Of a DNA stretch of 64,000 bases, positions 38,217 to 53,755 are shown in pieces. The number at the start of each line of letters is the position of its first letter. The first letter of the stretch is position 1. The position numbers and the translations under genes are program-made. The stretch comes from Kondoa malvinella (Eukaryota > Basidiomycota > Agaricostilbomycetes > Agaricostilbales > Kondoaceae). A model generated the notes under the pieces. The model saw nothing but the letters and a program-made list of their open reading frames with translations. It searched no databases and was not told where the DNA came from. The DNA is taken from contig BCIM01000007.1 of NCBI GenBank assembly GCA_039545315.1, forward strand, positions 62,001-126,000, given 5' to 3'.

Positions 38217-39478
38217 TCATTCGTCGTACATGAGCTCAAGGAAGGGCCGGTCTTTAAAATTCCGCTGCAGACAGAATTCAAGCTCTGCCACCCTTTGTGA
38301 TGGTATGTTGCCTACCTCAAGTACCTCTTTCTCGCGCTTGGTGTAATCTTCCGCATCCAAATGTATCTCAACGATCCGCCGTTCCTCTTCCTCCTCGTCG
38401 TCCTCGAAATTCTCGCCGACAAATGCCAACATACCAGCCAGCTCATACCCCGATATCTCACAACCACGAAGCTTGACCGTCTCAATATTTGGGCCGAGAA
38501 ACCGCAATGAGTCGGCAGCAAGACCAGTACCATCGACTTCGAGAATTTCGAGTTCCGGCAATAGCTGTAGGAATTCATACTGGACAGGCGATGTGGCTTG
38601 GGCAAAAGAGTTTTACAGTGTTAGATGCTTCAATTGCGGATGAGCACGGACGATTAAGCTGATAGTTTCATCGATCAACAGCTCTTCGCAGTTGTGCAGA
38701 GCTAATGCATTCAACGTGCGGCACGATTTCATGATCCGTTGCAGATCATTTATATTGAGGTTACAATCGTATAAGTAGAGATCGCGAATACGCTTTAAGG
38801 TGCCTCGTTTGCTATTCACAGATGAGATCGGCGAATCTGGAAATCCAAGACAGGCTTACAAATAAGCCGGGATTGAATGATAGTTATCCAGAGTAAGTGT
38901 GCGTATCCGACGGCGAGCCATACTGTATACGTCGGCAAGAGCGAGACATTCGACGATGCGCTGATGTTCAGGGTCGTAGTCCATCGTAGACAGCGAATGC
39001 AAAAAGTGACAGTCCCTTATGGCACTGGCCATATCTTCGTAGGCTTCGACCAATATTGGGGGATCGTGTAGCTGACGAAGAGCAGAGCACCCGCGAATCA
39101 CGTACGGCAGAGGCGTTAGGAAGTAGGATAACCGTTCTGGCGAATCATCCAGAGCGGTGTCGACTATGCTGAAGCGTAAAGATCTGATGTATCTGCTTCT
39201 GCCAGGTGATTTCATTAGCATAGTGAGAAGTTGCGGCAGCTGTCTAAGATATGTGATGGTGATGTCCTCCAGAAGAGCGGGACCTTGCATTGCCGCATAG
39301 AGAGTCTTGTTGACGGTAAGGCAGCTGTACATGTCTGCCTTATCTTCCTCAGAATCGAATTCGAGAAAGACTTGGATGCATAAGATCTTAGTTCGCTGCA
39401 GCTCGCTGACCCGCCGGTAGCAGACTCACCTTGCTCCCAAATCTCCACGCTCGCTTTACTTGCTGCTGATTGCGCCAT
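38217..39478 (-). CDS. F-box/leucine-rich-repeat-like protein
   Basis: The start (MAQSAASKASVEIWEQ) splices to VFLEFDSEEDKADMYSCLTV and NKTLYAAM, an F-box-like pattern (EIW..VF...L..VNK). Downstream exons have leucine-rich repeats: RRRIRTLTLDNYHSIP, IRDLYLYDCNLNINDLQR, LNALALHNCEELLIDE, LEILEVDGTGLAADSLRFL and IETVKLRGCEISG. The protein ends FLELMYDE. Such proteins usually select substrates for SCF ubiquitin ligases. The F-box is weak, so the ligase role is inference. Confidence 0.65.
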
Positions 39479-39939
39479 TGCTCGGTCCTGATACGTGCCA
39501 GAGCGCTGTCAAGGGTCGCTCGTCGTTCGACTCGAAGACCAGATCATTCTGGTCGCAGAACCTGATCAACGCGATGTGGATATATATGGCAGAGGCACGA
39601 AGTCTGGGCAATTGAAACCGCAGGAATTGCGCACATAGTAGTGACTTGCCAGTCACGTAATCACAATCTTAGCCGTCGAGCGACGCGGCCAGGTCCATCA
39701 AGCTGCGGTCCGCTTGACCACGATACGACGTAAGATCATACACATACTGTTACATTCAGCACCTGCCGATGCTGCCCCCTTGTTTTAAGCCCCCTTTTGA
39801 TGATCACTGCCCCGGTTCAGCCGATAGGACAGGCGGCATCCTCCTCAACAGATTACGCTGAAACGTCTTGTTGTGCTTGTTCATTCGGCATACGCTGCAC
39901 TATCATCAGTTCGACTGCATAGGAGAACCAGGCAACTCA
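39479..39939. other. Intergenic between two minus-strand genes
   Basis: No supported gene. It holds the promoter of the F-box/LRR gene and the 3' end of the glycosyltransferase candidate. Confidence 0.4.
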
Positions 39940-41484
39940 CTAATCAAAACGATGGAAAGACACGCCCGCTTGATCCCTCAACACCTTATTACTCCAGTTG
40001 CAACTATCATACCACTTTTTACTATTCCCACCTTCTCTATCCCTTTGTAAACTCGCCGACAAGATGGTCAAAGCTGATTGATCCTGTCTTGAATTCACTC
40101 GATCACTTCCTTCCGGCGCGATGCAAGTTTCGTTCATTGCGCAATCAAGCCAACCTTCTATCATCGGTGTTGCGCCATGGAAGGGGACGAAAGCAATTAC
40201 AGTTGCTGCGCAGTCGATTTCTGATAGTGTTAGTTGAGGGCTAGAAGGGACGATAGAATCGAGTGATAAGCCGTAATAGTCCAATGTTCCTTGATGGAGG
40301 TATTTGGCCATGTTCGGTCCCCTGCGAAATGCATCAGCCTGTGCTAAACAATCCCTTCAATCTCTCTCACTTTAGACCAGATCTAGCAGCGAAAAAGCCT
40401 CCGTCTTTTACAGCTTGTCGACCCAGTATTTGGAACGCGTCCGGTTTGGAAGGGTCAACATAAGTACCGCTATCGATCCAAACTACTGGGACTTGTAGAT
40501 CTTGTAGGCCTTCTTGTTCCCGGAGCGCAAGTACTTCCAGCCAGACTTCGTATGTCGCTCCAGCCTGTCAATTCGACCCACTGTGTAAGTTACAAGATGC
40601 AACTAAGAGTGGTCATCACTGACCTTCCAAGCATATTGACCATGTTCAGGCCTAGGCGTTCCATCACTTTCCGTCATTCTCCAAAACTCCGGATAAGCAT
40701 CCCAATTGAAATCTCTTGCGCCAGTCAAGTAATCAGGATGAGAGCGAACCAAACGATGAATGTAGCTTCTTTGTTCCGAAGTGAGGCCTATGTCGTAGAA
40801 TATGATCTGAGGTTTCTTTGATTCCGGTAGAGAGAGCGAGTTGCTGTGTAGGTTCGCTAGCAGGTTCGTCAATTGACCTGCGAGCATCAGTGTGAGTTAA
40901 GTACTGGAGCAGTCAAAGGAAATGAGCTTACAGAAATGTGTCTCGTCCGTTGCAGTGACAAGTGTAGGTCTACGCGGATCTATGGTGAACTCAGGGTAGC
41001 TCTCTCGTATTGGCTCTGAGGCTTCTTCTTCTACTACTGGATTAAGGAAATCTTCATCAAATTCTGGCTCTGGCGTTTTCGCTTCTGGTTCTATCGTCTC
41101 TTCTTCAACATCTTCTTCGAGCGACAGGACCTCTTCTTCTGTCCTCATATCATCCTCTGTAGTCGTCTGGGTGGTCTCTTCATCGAGGACAGGCCTTTCA
41201 AGTTCTTCAAAAGCAGGTCGTCTCATCTCTTCTTCGAAATCAGGTCGTGCTTTCTCCAGCGGAACATCAACCTCCCATCGTTCTTTCTCCATAGGCAAGA
41301 AATCCCATAATTTCGCGGCCAAAGGTTTCTCTTCAGCATTGTACGTAGCTGGATCAGGTCGAATCATGGCCAGAGCGCGTTGTTGATCAATGTTACTTGC
41401 TGTTAGTACCAACAGACCGGAAACGAGGATGATGATGAGGATAAAGAGCCGCGAAGGGGAAGGACGCGCGAGTAGACTTGACAT
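39940..41484 (-). CDS. Type II membrane protein, DUF1647-like glycosyltransferase candidate
   Basis: The N-terminus has a short basic tail then one hydrophobic anchor (LFILIIILVSGLLVLTAS), typical of Golgi type II enzymes. An acidic stem follows. The catalytic part has LVTATDETHFC, IIFYDIGLTSEQ, DFNWDAYPEFW, YAWK, VVWIDSGTYV, GWLDCAMNETCIAPEGS and NSRQDQSALTIL. This order (TA.. ..H; YDLGL; YPE..; YAWKP; W.D.G; W..CA...CI.P.GS) resembles the DUF1647 family. The acceptor is probably a secreted or wall glycan; that is inference. Several short introns. Confidence 0.65.
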
Positions 41485-41798
41485 GTCGAATATCGCGATA
41501 GTTCGAATTGGCTCTGAAAGCTAGGGAACGTTGACTAGAAGCTTCTGTAGAGTAGGCCGGGTGCTTTCACGTAGGCTAGAAGCCGATAGAGCCGCCTAAG
41601 CCAAGGGTGGAAACGACTTTTTGGTATATTTCTCTCGAGACTCGCCAGGAGCCAAGGACAGGGTATCGCTGAGTTGGGCAGTAGGTATATGGTCTTGTGA
41701 CTGCTTGAACAGCCTGAAGAGGCCAAAGTGGGTATTCGTTTGAGAAGAAGCTCTTTGCTGCACGCGCCTGCCTTCAGAAGGTTCGACTCAAACCGATC
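41485..41798. promoter_or_regulatory. Divergent promoter region
   Basis: Between the starts of the glycosyltransferase candidate and the ADF-H/PH gene. No gene seen. Confidence 0.35.
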
Positions 41799-44632
41799 AT
41801 GTCGCTCAATTTGAGCGATGCTGCTATCATGCAAGGTGAGCTATGCTTCTCACTGTGTGTACATATGGCCTGTCTGCTCTGTCTGCGCTGCGAGGATTGG
41901 GTGATTGTTTGTTCTTGGTCATGCTGTCCTCGCTGCTTCTGCCCTTCTGCCATTCCTGCTCTGCTGTGCAGGCTAGCATCTCCAAGTTCCCTATAGAGTA
42001 TGGGCTGTCTCCCAGAACGCGTCTCATACATCGTGTGCTGCAGCATACAACGACGTAGCTTCTGCCAGTGCAAACGATTTCATGATTCTCGACTACTTAG
42101 GCTCAAGAGATACATTGCACGTCGCTTCAACTTCCTCAGGTGGACTAGAAGCAATGAAAGTTCATCTATCCAAACCATCACAAGACGCTCGTTTTGGCCT
42201 ATTGAACGTAGAAAACCGATTGCTCCTTTGGTCCTTCTTACCTACTGATTCACTTAGCGGGGTGAAGAGAGCAAGATCGTTAGTCCATCAAAGAACACTC
42301 GCATCTGCTTTGAAGCACTATGCTTCGTTGAGCGTTTCCAACGTCGACACTTTCTCCCATGCTATTGTTCGGTCCAAGCTACGGCTCGACGGCGGCTCTG
42401 GTTCGCTACCACCATCACCCAACATCCAACAATCTCATTTCTCTTCAAGACCAGTATCGCCTAATCCACCTTTGCAAGCTAAAACATCACAAAGCGATCT
42501 TCGACCTCCAGCATTACCAACGAAAGACTTGCGCACCTCTACTTCTTCAGCAAAATCGAGTCCTACGCACCTCAGTCCGCGGTCAGATCATTCTTTCACG
42601 CACCAACAAGCACAACAACAGAGAGCTTCTGATCTAGGGAGGGAGTCACCAATCTTCTCTACTATGACGACCTCACATTCAGATGAAGACGATGAATCTA
42701 TCAGACCTAATCAGAACGGGCTCTCCATCTCTAATCTACCACAACCATTACCTTCACCTATCGCTATGCCTAATAGCTACATGCAAACCGCGCCGAGCAG
42801 TCACATGCCCTTATCAGCTGTACCAAACGCTGCAACACAATCATCAGCAGTAAGTAACATAGCTATCCGACATGAACCAGCTCCTACTCCACCTATTCAC
42901 ACTGAGCAAAATCAAGATGATAGTCTGACGCGAACAACAAGCGAAAGTGAGGATATCAAAAGGCTTTATCAATCCACTCACACCGATTCTGCTCAATCGC
43001 CTCAATCGTATTTCGGTCAAGAACAGAATCATCTCACCCAGAGTCAGAATCAAGGACAAGGACAGCCAGGCCTTGCCTACAACCAAGATCAAACTCAGCT
43101 AGGACATGGTCAGAGTCAGTTAGGGCAAGGACAATCAGAAAGAAGTCGAACAGTCAGTGCCAATTCGACCACGTCTAGTTCTGGTAGACCTGGTCCTACA
43201 AGAATTACGCCGCCCAGTATCACACCTCCTTCTCGGGAACTTGAAAACGCTCATATTAATGGCGGAGGTACGCGTGGTTATACTCTTTCGGCTTTGAGCT
43301 GATTCGATCATTTGCAACCGCGCACAGCGCAAGAACAACAAAAAACCGAGTACACCTCATCAGCGATTCAGCAGAATACAGCACAAGGTACGGAGGGACG
43401 TCTACCTGTTGGCTTTGCTGACTGTAAGCGTTTACTGCTGTACAGAAAGGTCTTCACATAGGCCTGAAAACCCCTTGCTGTCGGATCATCAGCAAGAGTA
43501 CAGCAAGCAAGGTACGCTTGGAGCACGTAGTTTTGGCCTTGTGCTGATGAACTCGCACTCCATGTGTACAGGATTACAGCAGCCAAATTACCCCGCTTCG
43601 TCAGCATCACAGCAAGACTATACAGGTCAAAGTATGTCGAGCGATGGACTTTCAGCCTGTGCTGAGATACTTTTCGTCACTGTCACAGTTCACTCTCCTA
43701 GTACTGTATCACAAAGAGCGTACGACCCAACGCACCAATCCGCACGAACATCCTTTTCTCCTTCACAGCCTACTTCACCCCGTCAATCGCACGAACAGTC
43801 TTCCCTGAACCAGCCTGCCTCGCCGCGATCAAAAGACGAGCAAGCAGAAGAAGCAGAAAGACAAGAAGCAGCTGAACGTATGCGATTGGAAGCTGATCGG
43901 ATCGCGCAAGTCGAAAGGGAAGCTGCTATCCGAGCAGAAGAGGAAGAGACATCTCGGATAGCTGAAGAACGTCGAGTGGAAGAAGAACGGCGGCGTGTTG
44001 CTGACGAAGAGCAGCGAAAGGCAGAGAATGAGAGACGACTGAAAGCAGAGGAAGCTGAGCGAGTCAAAGAACAAGCTAGGAGAAGAGAAGAATTGACTAC
44101 GCGAATAAAGGGAAAGAAAGATGCTGGGCAAGTCATGCTTGAAGGATGGGTGAATGCGCAAGGCGCAAACTCGATCGTGAGTGCTCTTGTCGCCGTTCGG
44201 GCTGAGGCTGACAACTCGTAGATGTGGAGAAGGAGGTATTTCAAGCTGCATCCGACGAGGCTTGATCTATACAAGAGTCAGACGGTCAGGGTAGACCCCT
44301 GTTGCTGCGACCTTGGCTCAAAAACTTTGATCTCGACAGGATCTGGATAAAGCGATACAAGTCGTCGATCTGAACTCGTCTACACGGCTCGCAGATGGGA
44401 TAGAAGACGAGTCGAGTCTGCCTCATTCATTCACTCTAAGGTGAGTTCAATGCCTTCCAATTGTGAATTTGTCCCCAGACGAATATACTCTCACAGCTTC
44501 AAGGATGATGAGTCTCGGATCTTCTATTGTGACTCAGAGGTATGTCTGCAGTGTCAGGCTAGGCTACGCTAAACATTCATGCAGGAGGACAAGGAGATTT
44601 TGACATCTGCACTTGAGATGACTTGCGCATGA
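41799..44632 (+). CDS. Actin-binding ADF-H domain protein with C-terminal PH domain
   Basis: Exon 1 (MSLNLSDAAIMQ) joins across a 208-nt intron (41836-42043) to AYNDVASASANDFMILDYLG, the start of an ADF-homology domain. It continues with GGLEAMKVHL, RLLLWSFLP and RARSLVHQRTLASAL. A long Ser/Pro/Gln-rich linker follows. At 43300 the stop seen in the open frame is removed by a 60-nt intron. Then comes a Glu/Arg-rich coiled coil (43840-44110) and a PH-like domain: LEGWVNAQG, WRRRYFKLHPTRLDLY, SFTLSFKDDESRIFYCDSEE, ending MTCA. It may link actin to membrane lipids. SH3 domains typical of Abp1 are not present. Confidence 0.8.
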
Positions 44633-44842
44633 AATTTGGTCTCTATAATTTCGAGGGTTACAGTGTAGCAGTATTTATTGCAGTATATATTGGATGAGGT
44701 CTGCTAGAACTCGGGCTTCAGCAGGAAGCTCAGGATATACTTTTTCCAAAAACGAAAACCACAAGCTCACAAAAGTTTCCTCTCAACCCGAACCTCCCCT
44801 CATCTCTCCCATCGAGAATCCCCCTTCGACAGAGAACACAAG
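44633..44842. other. Short intergenic region before RPL19
   Basis: Nothing besides the RPL19 promoter and leader is expected. Confidence 0.35.
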
Positions 44843-45959
44843 ATGTGAATCGCCCTACACTGCCAGACTACAGTTGTGCTGACACCTGCGTTTCTGATTC
44901 AAGGAGTTCCTCGGCTTCGCTCGTTTTCCAAAAGCGATTGGCAGCCTCTGTGCTGAAAGTCGGCAAGAGAAAGGCGAGTCTCTCCCCACTTCTTGTATCC
45001 TCTGGTATCATTGGGTCAAGCGGCTGGACACGGATGGACCATCAAGCGATGACGAGATCGGATATGTTTGATCTATACGGGCAGCAAGGGATGGATCTCT
45101 TTCAAATCAGAAGCACACAAGCGTACAGAACAGAAGGCTGACTTTTCTGGTGGTGTATAGATCAACTTTGACCCTAACAGAATCACCGACATCGCCCAGG
45201 CCAACTCGCGTCAAGGCATCCGCAAGCTCAAGAAAGATGGTTACATTACCATGTGCGTGCCGGCGCAACCTCTAGCTTAATATCAGCTGATACACGCTAC
45301 TTTGCACAGCCGTCCTGCCAAAGTCCACTCGCGCGCTCGTGTGAGGGATCTTCACGATGCCAAATCCAAGGGTCGTCACACCGGTACTGGTAAAAGGTTG
45401 GTGATTAAAGAGGTGATGATTAGCATCTGCTAAATGCCGCTTGTCCGTCAATAGGAAGGGTACCTCTGAAGCTCGTATGCCAACCAAGGTTCTATGGATG
45501 CGAAGACAGCGAGTACTCCGTCGTCTGCTACGCAAGTACCGTGAAGCCGGCAAGATTGACAAACACCTGTGCGCTACAATTAGACTATGGTCGTGTTCGA
45601 TATAATTTCCTAATCATGTGCACAGGTACCACTCGCTCTACCTAAAATCCAAGGGTAACGTCTACAAGAACAAGCGCCAGCTCGTCGATGCCATTCATCT
45701 CCTCAAGGCTGAAGCTACCCGTACCAAGAACTTGTCTGACCAGATGGAAGTCCGCCGTGTCAAGTCAGCCACTTTATTCGTTTGCCACTATGCATTGACT
45801 GATGAGTCGTATCAGGAACAAGGCCATGCGCGAGAGACGTCAACAGAGGCTGGCCGAGAAGAGAGGCGCCATTGCAGAGATCGAGAAGGAAGAGCAAAAG
45901 GTTGGTCTAACAGAATTGAAATCTTCTGGCTATGGAGCTGATGTTTCTTACAGGAGTAA
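44843..45959 (+). CDS. RPL19: 60S ribosomal protein L19 (eL19)
   Basis: Exons give [84 protein letters not shown] and [17 protein letters not shown], ending EEQKE. This is eL19 of the large subunit. The model that keeps frame has AT at 44843-44844, an intron from GTGAAT (44845) to TTCAAG (44903), then G completing the start codon. The next intron (44974-45160) has a GC donor (AAG/GCGAGT). The usual VW after KRK is missing in this splice. Most later introns are short. Confidence 0.9.
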
Positions 45960-46485
45960 ATCATTGCATCTCCTACCATCATCAGATCAGATCCCAAGTT
46001 GCAGGCTTCAAGAGGGGCTACGTCTTTGTTTCAGGTCGCATTCATCAGGCGCTACTGTTTTGTGTGCTATTTCATACTACGAGTTTCTCACAAGCTTGTT
46101 GCGTTTGCTTTCGACACTTTTTGCTGTATACGTCTCTTTTCCTCTTTGTTTCGGACTGCAATTTCTCATCCGTCCATTCATTCGCTGTTAAGGTTTGCGT
46201 TACACCGCGTACAATGCCGACGAGTGCGCAGGCAAGCAGTGCGACCCACAACCGGGTTTCGACCTTACCTGTGTGTTGTTATGGACCATAGACAGAGAGA
46301 GAAACAAGCCAAGATTGGCCGTGCCTCAGTGCAATTATAGAATCCCAGCAAAGCGACACAATTCAAACAAGGGAGCGAACTTTGGCTGGATAGCCTTTGC
46401 AGTCGTAGAGAAGGTAGCACAGAGAACAGCGCATGATAAGACGGTGGTATCGAGATAGCTCGCTTGCATGCTTTCTTAGGACAAG
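45960..46485. other. Intergenic, convergent 3' ends
   Basis: Frames here have no splice or family support. 3' untranslated regions of RPL19 and the MYND gene are expected. Confidence 0.4.
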
Positions 46486-47412
46486 TCACAATGCTTCTGA
46501 AGCTTGCCTAGCCTTTTTTTCTGCCTTGGCAACCTTGCGTGCATCATTGATAGCTCGACAGCGTGGCTTATGGTCTTTCCATGCTGCTGCCTGACACTCG
46601 CTGCAAAGGGAAGATCAGCTCGATGGTAAAGTGCGACATACAGCGAGCACTTACACAGAGCAATAGGTGACTGCTTTACAAGCAGAGCAAGCTTTGAAGG
46701 TCTTCACAGTATGACTGACTTTGATGCAGTCGGGGTTGAAGCAAGACCGGATAGTTGCGCAATATACATCTTCTATTCGCGCTTCTTCGAGAATGTCGCC
46801 AGACCATCTCTTCAGCCGATTACTGACTTCGACATAGCACGATTCCTTGTCACAGTAATAGTCTGTTGTCAAGATCTGTCGGTAAGGGCAACATCGATAG
46901 CAAGTCTTCCTTACAGAAACTGCAGATACTTTCCGATAGCACTCTCACTTCTGCCGGTTTGTAGCTATGTCCCATTCGGTTCCCTGTTTGTTGTCGCAGA
47001 GCTTTATTGACCTTGCACACACAACAAGCAAAGCCGTGCTCATTTCGTGTCCGGTAGTCATTGGCCTGCACGATAGCCAAAGGCTGATGAGCCACATCAT
47101 ACTGAGAGTAACCCGAGCGCTACGTACACGTGCCATAGTGTAACCGAGAGCCGTGGTGCGCTCGACATCCATTTCTAGCGACGGTGTGTTTTCCTCGATC
47201 ACCCAACTAGCGGTCCCGTTCTTGTTCAAGACGGTCACGGGCCATGGCCACACTTGATCCTCAATGATAACACCCTGACCAATCCTCCTGATGTAACGGA
47301 TACGAAATCCTTCAAGGCCAGCGAAAGCATTGTCCATGGTAGCGAAGCCGCCATCATGATTGACTCTGGCTTCGATGCGACCAGCAGCTGGCGTGTATTG
47401 GATCAAAGACAT
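46486..47412 (-). CDS. MYND zinc finger protein with extra CxxC pairs
   Basis: Start MSLIQYTPAAGRIEARVNHD. The protein has FACCVCKVNKALRQQTG and ESICSFCKEDLL, two CxxC pairs that may form a further zinc site. The MYND finger is CFNPDCIKV, KACSACKAVTYCSV, and after an intron ECQAAAWKDHKPRC. A basic C-terminal helix (NDARKVAKAEKKARQASEAL) ends the protein. The MYND pattern is complete. It lies on the same strand as CDC48, about 360 bp downstream of it. Unrelated to the MYND protein at 10842 outside the finger. Partner unknown. Confidence 0.75.
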
Positions 47413-47768
47413 GAGGAACACCGAAATGCAAGGGGTATGTTGTGCGGGAGATAGAAGAGGCTATCACGAGCACTGGGTATAGAAGGTGGGGTATCAGCAA
47501 TCAGGAGAATTGAAGGGGGATATGCTAGCAGATGACCTTGCCTGCTGTTGGCTGATGCGGGACAAGGAGCTCGGGACAACGCCATCACGTGCTCTTGGAA
47601 CATTTGTAAGTTTTGGAGAGAATCGCTCCCATGCAGCGCACAGGACTGTCTCGTGTCGTAGCTCGGACATGAGTTGTCGCTTCTAGCGTTGATCTTTATT
47701 ACATGCATCTAAGTACTGTGGCCATTCCACTTCAATTGACTTTGCTTCCAAACCGACATTCTGATCGA
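47413..47768. other. CDC48 3' region and MYND promoter
   Basis: The part nearest CDC48 (about 47645-47768) is the CDC48 3' sequence that is also copied at 31480-31618. No gene is supported. Confidence 0.55.
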
Positions 47769-51187
<3,419 letters not shown>

Positions 51188-51537
51188 GATGCGCAAAGGG
51201 AATTTGAAAGTGTTTGCTGTGGGACAGACGTGTGGTCTGTTTGAGGTGAACGTCGAGCTGGAAAGAGAACTCTGACGCGGTCTTTGGCAAGAAGACTTGT
51301 TCGAGAAGGAGGTGACGAATCGCACGGACATTCGTGGATGTCTCTACCCTTCCTGTGGATGGTCCTGGCAAGCGAAGCTAGGCGAGGGAGCAGATTGCAT
51401 ACACGATACCCGGAAGCTGCGATATCATTGGCATACTAGCTGCGCTATAATACACGGCACACAAATATTATACATGCACTGCAGACGCATCAAAGTACAG
51501 CAGTAACAACTCGATCCTCCTATACATGTGTGCTAGC
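51188..51537. promoter_or_regulatory. CDC48 promoter region
   Basis: About 350 bp between CDC48 and the HExxH gene on the same strand. No gene seen; no site assigned. Confidence 0.35.
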
Positions 51538-52438
51538 TCAAGGCCTGATACTTATCCTACCAGTGACATCGATTGCTGGGAACTTTTCTCTTGAGGAACC
51601 AGAATCGGTCGAGCTTTCGTTATAACAATGGCTTTCCAGAGCATCGACCAACCGCAAGCGAGCATATCCTACATCCGGCACGCTGGCTTGAAGGTCGTTG
51701 ACTGGCAGTGGTCCTGATTGACAGCTGATAAAAGAATCAAGCCAATCATGAGCGACTTGGGGAACTGTCAAGTACAAGAGTAAGCGGAAAACGCACTCTC
51801 ACAGCTTGCTTCACTCACGGATATCGAAATCAGCGCCGTCAGCATTCTCCACTTGAGCTCCACAAACAGCCCGCCATGGATGTTGGGCTTTTGCGTTGTA
51901 GACAGCCGAGAGTTTGAAGGTAGCACCCAGTATCTTCTCTTCAACCATATACCCTGCTTCTTCAACACGCACTTGTATTCGCTTCCCGTCTCGTGATAGC
52001 AGGACTCGCCCTTCGTTGTCTCTTGCTAGCACGGATTCTTTTCCCGCCCGCAGACTGCCTTCTTCGGGATTATAATGAGCGCCTCGCAAATACATTGCAT
52101 ACGCGTGCCCCAATTCGTGTAGAATAGTCATGATGAATACCAATTGAACGCTTGGCATGTGATCCTCCAGGTTCTCGCAAGCGGCTTCTAAGGCTACAGC
52201 TGGCCATGACGCTTGGCAAATGATTGAGAATAAAGGTATCGAAGGTTTGATCGAAAGCTGCTTGCTGTTCCAACAATGGTTCTTTTGCTGCAGCGGAACC
52301 GACAAAGATGGAGTAATACGCCTTGCGGATGTGTGTATCGTTAAGGAGAGCAGCGTGGACCCATGCGAGGCATTGCAGTGCATGTCGTGGTGGAGTGAGA
52401 TTAGCGTTAACAGGGGCGCATATCTTGAGCTCGAACAT
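51538..52438 (-). CDS. HExxH-motif protein, possible metalloprotease-like
   Basis: Start MFELKICAPVNANLTPPRH. A 37-nt intron (about 52174-52210, weak GTCATG donor) joins FILNHLPS to NLEDHMPSVQLVF. The motif ILHELGHAYAMYLRG follows, an HExxH zinc-peptidase signature. The rest has KRIQVRVEEAGYMVEEKILG and WRAVCGAQVENADG. A last intron leads to LPQVAHDWLDSFISCQ, ending SIRP. There is no clear third zinc ligand or signal peptide, and I recognise no family. Catalysis is therefore only a possibility. Confidence 0.6.
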
Positions 52439-52559
52439 GATGAGGAGAGATACGTGAGAAGTAAGCGAGGGGTGCTGCTGCGGTTTTGATGGTGGCTACA
52501 CCCGAGATGAGACGAGTCGCTCGTTCTTCTCCAACCTTGTAACTAATCCGAGCACAAAC

Positions 52560-53328
52560 ATGTCAGACGGCGCCTCCCAGAGTACGCAGCCCTTCTCTTT
52601 AGGCGCTCCGAATCTCATGCTATGCGCCTTTTCCAGGCGAACAGCTCATTTACGCAGCAAAGAATGACGACGAGACGCTCATCAACTCTATTCTTTCCAC
52701 TTGTTCAGCAGAGACTGTCAACACATCAGACGGTCTAGGCAATACGCCGTTACATTACGCGTATGTCCCATAGTCCCCTTCGAAGTAGCAAAGCTCAGTG
52801 ATTGAAACAGAGCTCTCACACCATCACCAGACGCATTGGACGTCTTGCTTGATTCAGAACACACAGATGTAGATCTGAGGAATAGGGTATACATTTCCTT
52901 ACTGCTTTTCTTCAGTAGCTAATCGTAATAACAGCTCGACGGGGATACGCCTTTACATTGCGCGTGTCGGATTTCGCATGTTCAGGCTAGAGAGTATTGC
53001 GTTGTTGCGTTACTGGATGCGGGTGCAGATCCACGGTTAGTGCTCCTCTTTCTTTTGCTCTTTTCTACCTTTACACCCGTTGGATGTCTCGTGGTCTTCG
53101 TCTTCTTTTGCCTTTGAAAGTGCCCGTGTAGATTCAATCGCTAACGTCTGCTTATATAGGATAAAGAATAAACACTCTCAGTTACCGGCAGACTTTATTC
53201 GCGGGAAATCAGAACAAGACGAAAGCCTACGAGCGAGCATAAGGATGGCCATTGCCGAATTGAGCGTAGATATGTCGCATGTTGTTGCAGCGGACGATCA
53301 GGGCGGTGATGGAAGTGAATCAGACTAG
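52560..53328 (+). CDS. Small ankyrin-repeat protein
   Basis: Exon 1 ATGTCAGACGGCGCC... (MSDGASQ) splices to EQLIYAAKNDDETLINSIL, then NTSDGLGNTPLHYA and, after two introns, LDGDTPLHCACRIS and YCVVALLDAGADPR. TPLHYA/TPLHCA and the spacing show two to three ankyrin repeats. The last exon reads IKNKHSQLPADFI and ends GGDGSESD. It resembles small fungal ankyrin proteins of unknown partner. It diverges from the HExxH gene 121 bp away. Confidence 0.8.
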
Positions 53329-53755
53329 ATGAGATGAGTAAGCATTTCTGGGCATATTGCATATCGTACGTTACTTTGACATATCCGAAAGCCGCTTACT
53401 GGACGGCAGATCAGACAGACATGACCTAGACGAGTTTCTGCAGACTACTACAACTCTTTGTGACAGAATGAGTCCACCCTTAGTCTGATCACTCGAGATC
53501 CGAGATTGACGAGTCCCTAGCATCTATCTATGATTTCCTGTTCATCTTCTATCTTCTACTCTTCCTGCTGGGCCTGGGACGCTTTGGACCATGTGTCTGC
53601 CGGATTCGGCTCTGTCTTGCTCTTTCTGCTCGTGCCGACTTTGATCAGCTGACATAAAGTCCGGGCCCTCGAATTTGGCTTCTTACGTAAATTGCGCTTC
53701 ATGTAATCTCAGACTTCTCTCGCTCTCTTGTCTCTCACCCTCGAAGAGCTGAACA
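53329..53755. other. Intergenic before small acidic protein
   Basis: No gene is supported. Probably 3' end of the ankyrin gene and promoter of the next. Confidence 0.35.

Noticed and set aside
43255..43330. Apparent stop codon in the ADF-H/PH gene
   Set aside because: Removed by an intron from GTACGC to GCACAG that keeps the frame, so not a pseudogene.
43783..44274. Minus-strand open frame opposite the coiled coil of the ADF-H/PH gene
   Set aside because: Ser/Arg-rich antisense of a Glu/Arg coiled coil; a codon-composition artefact.
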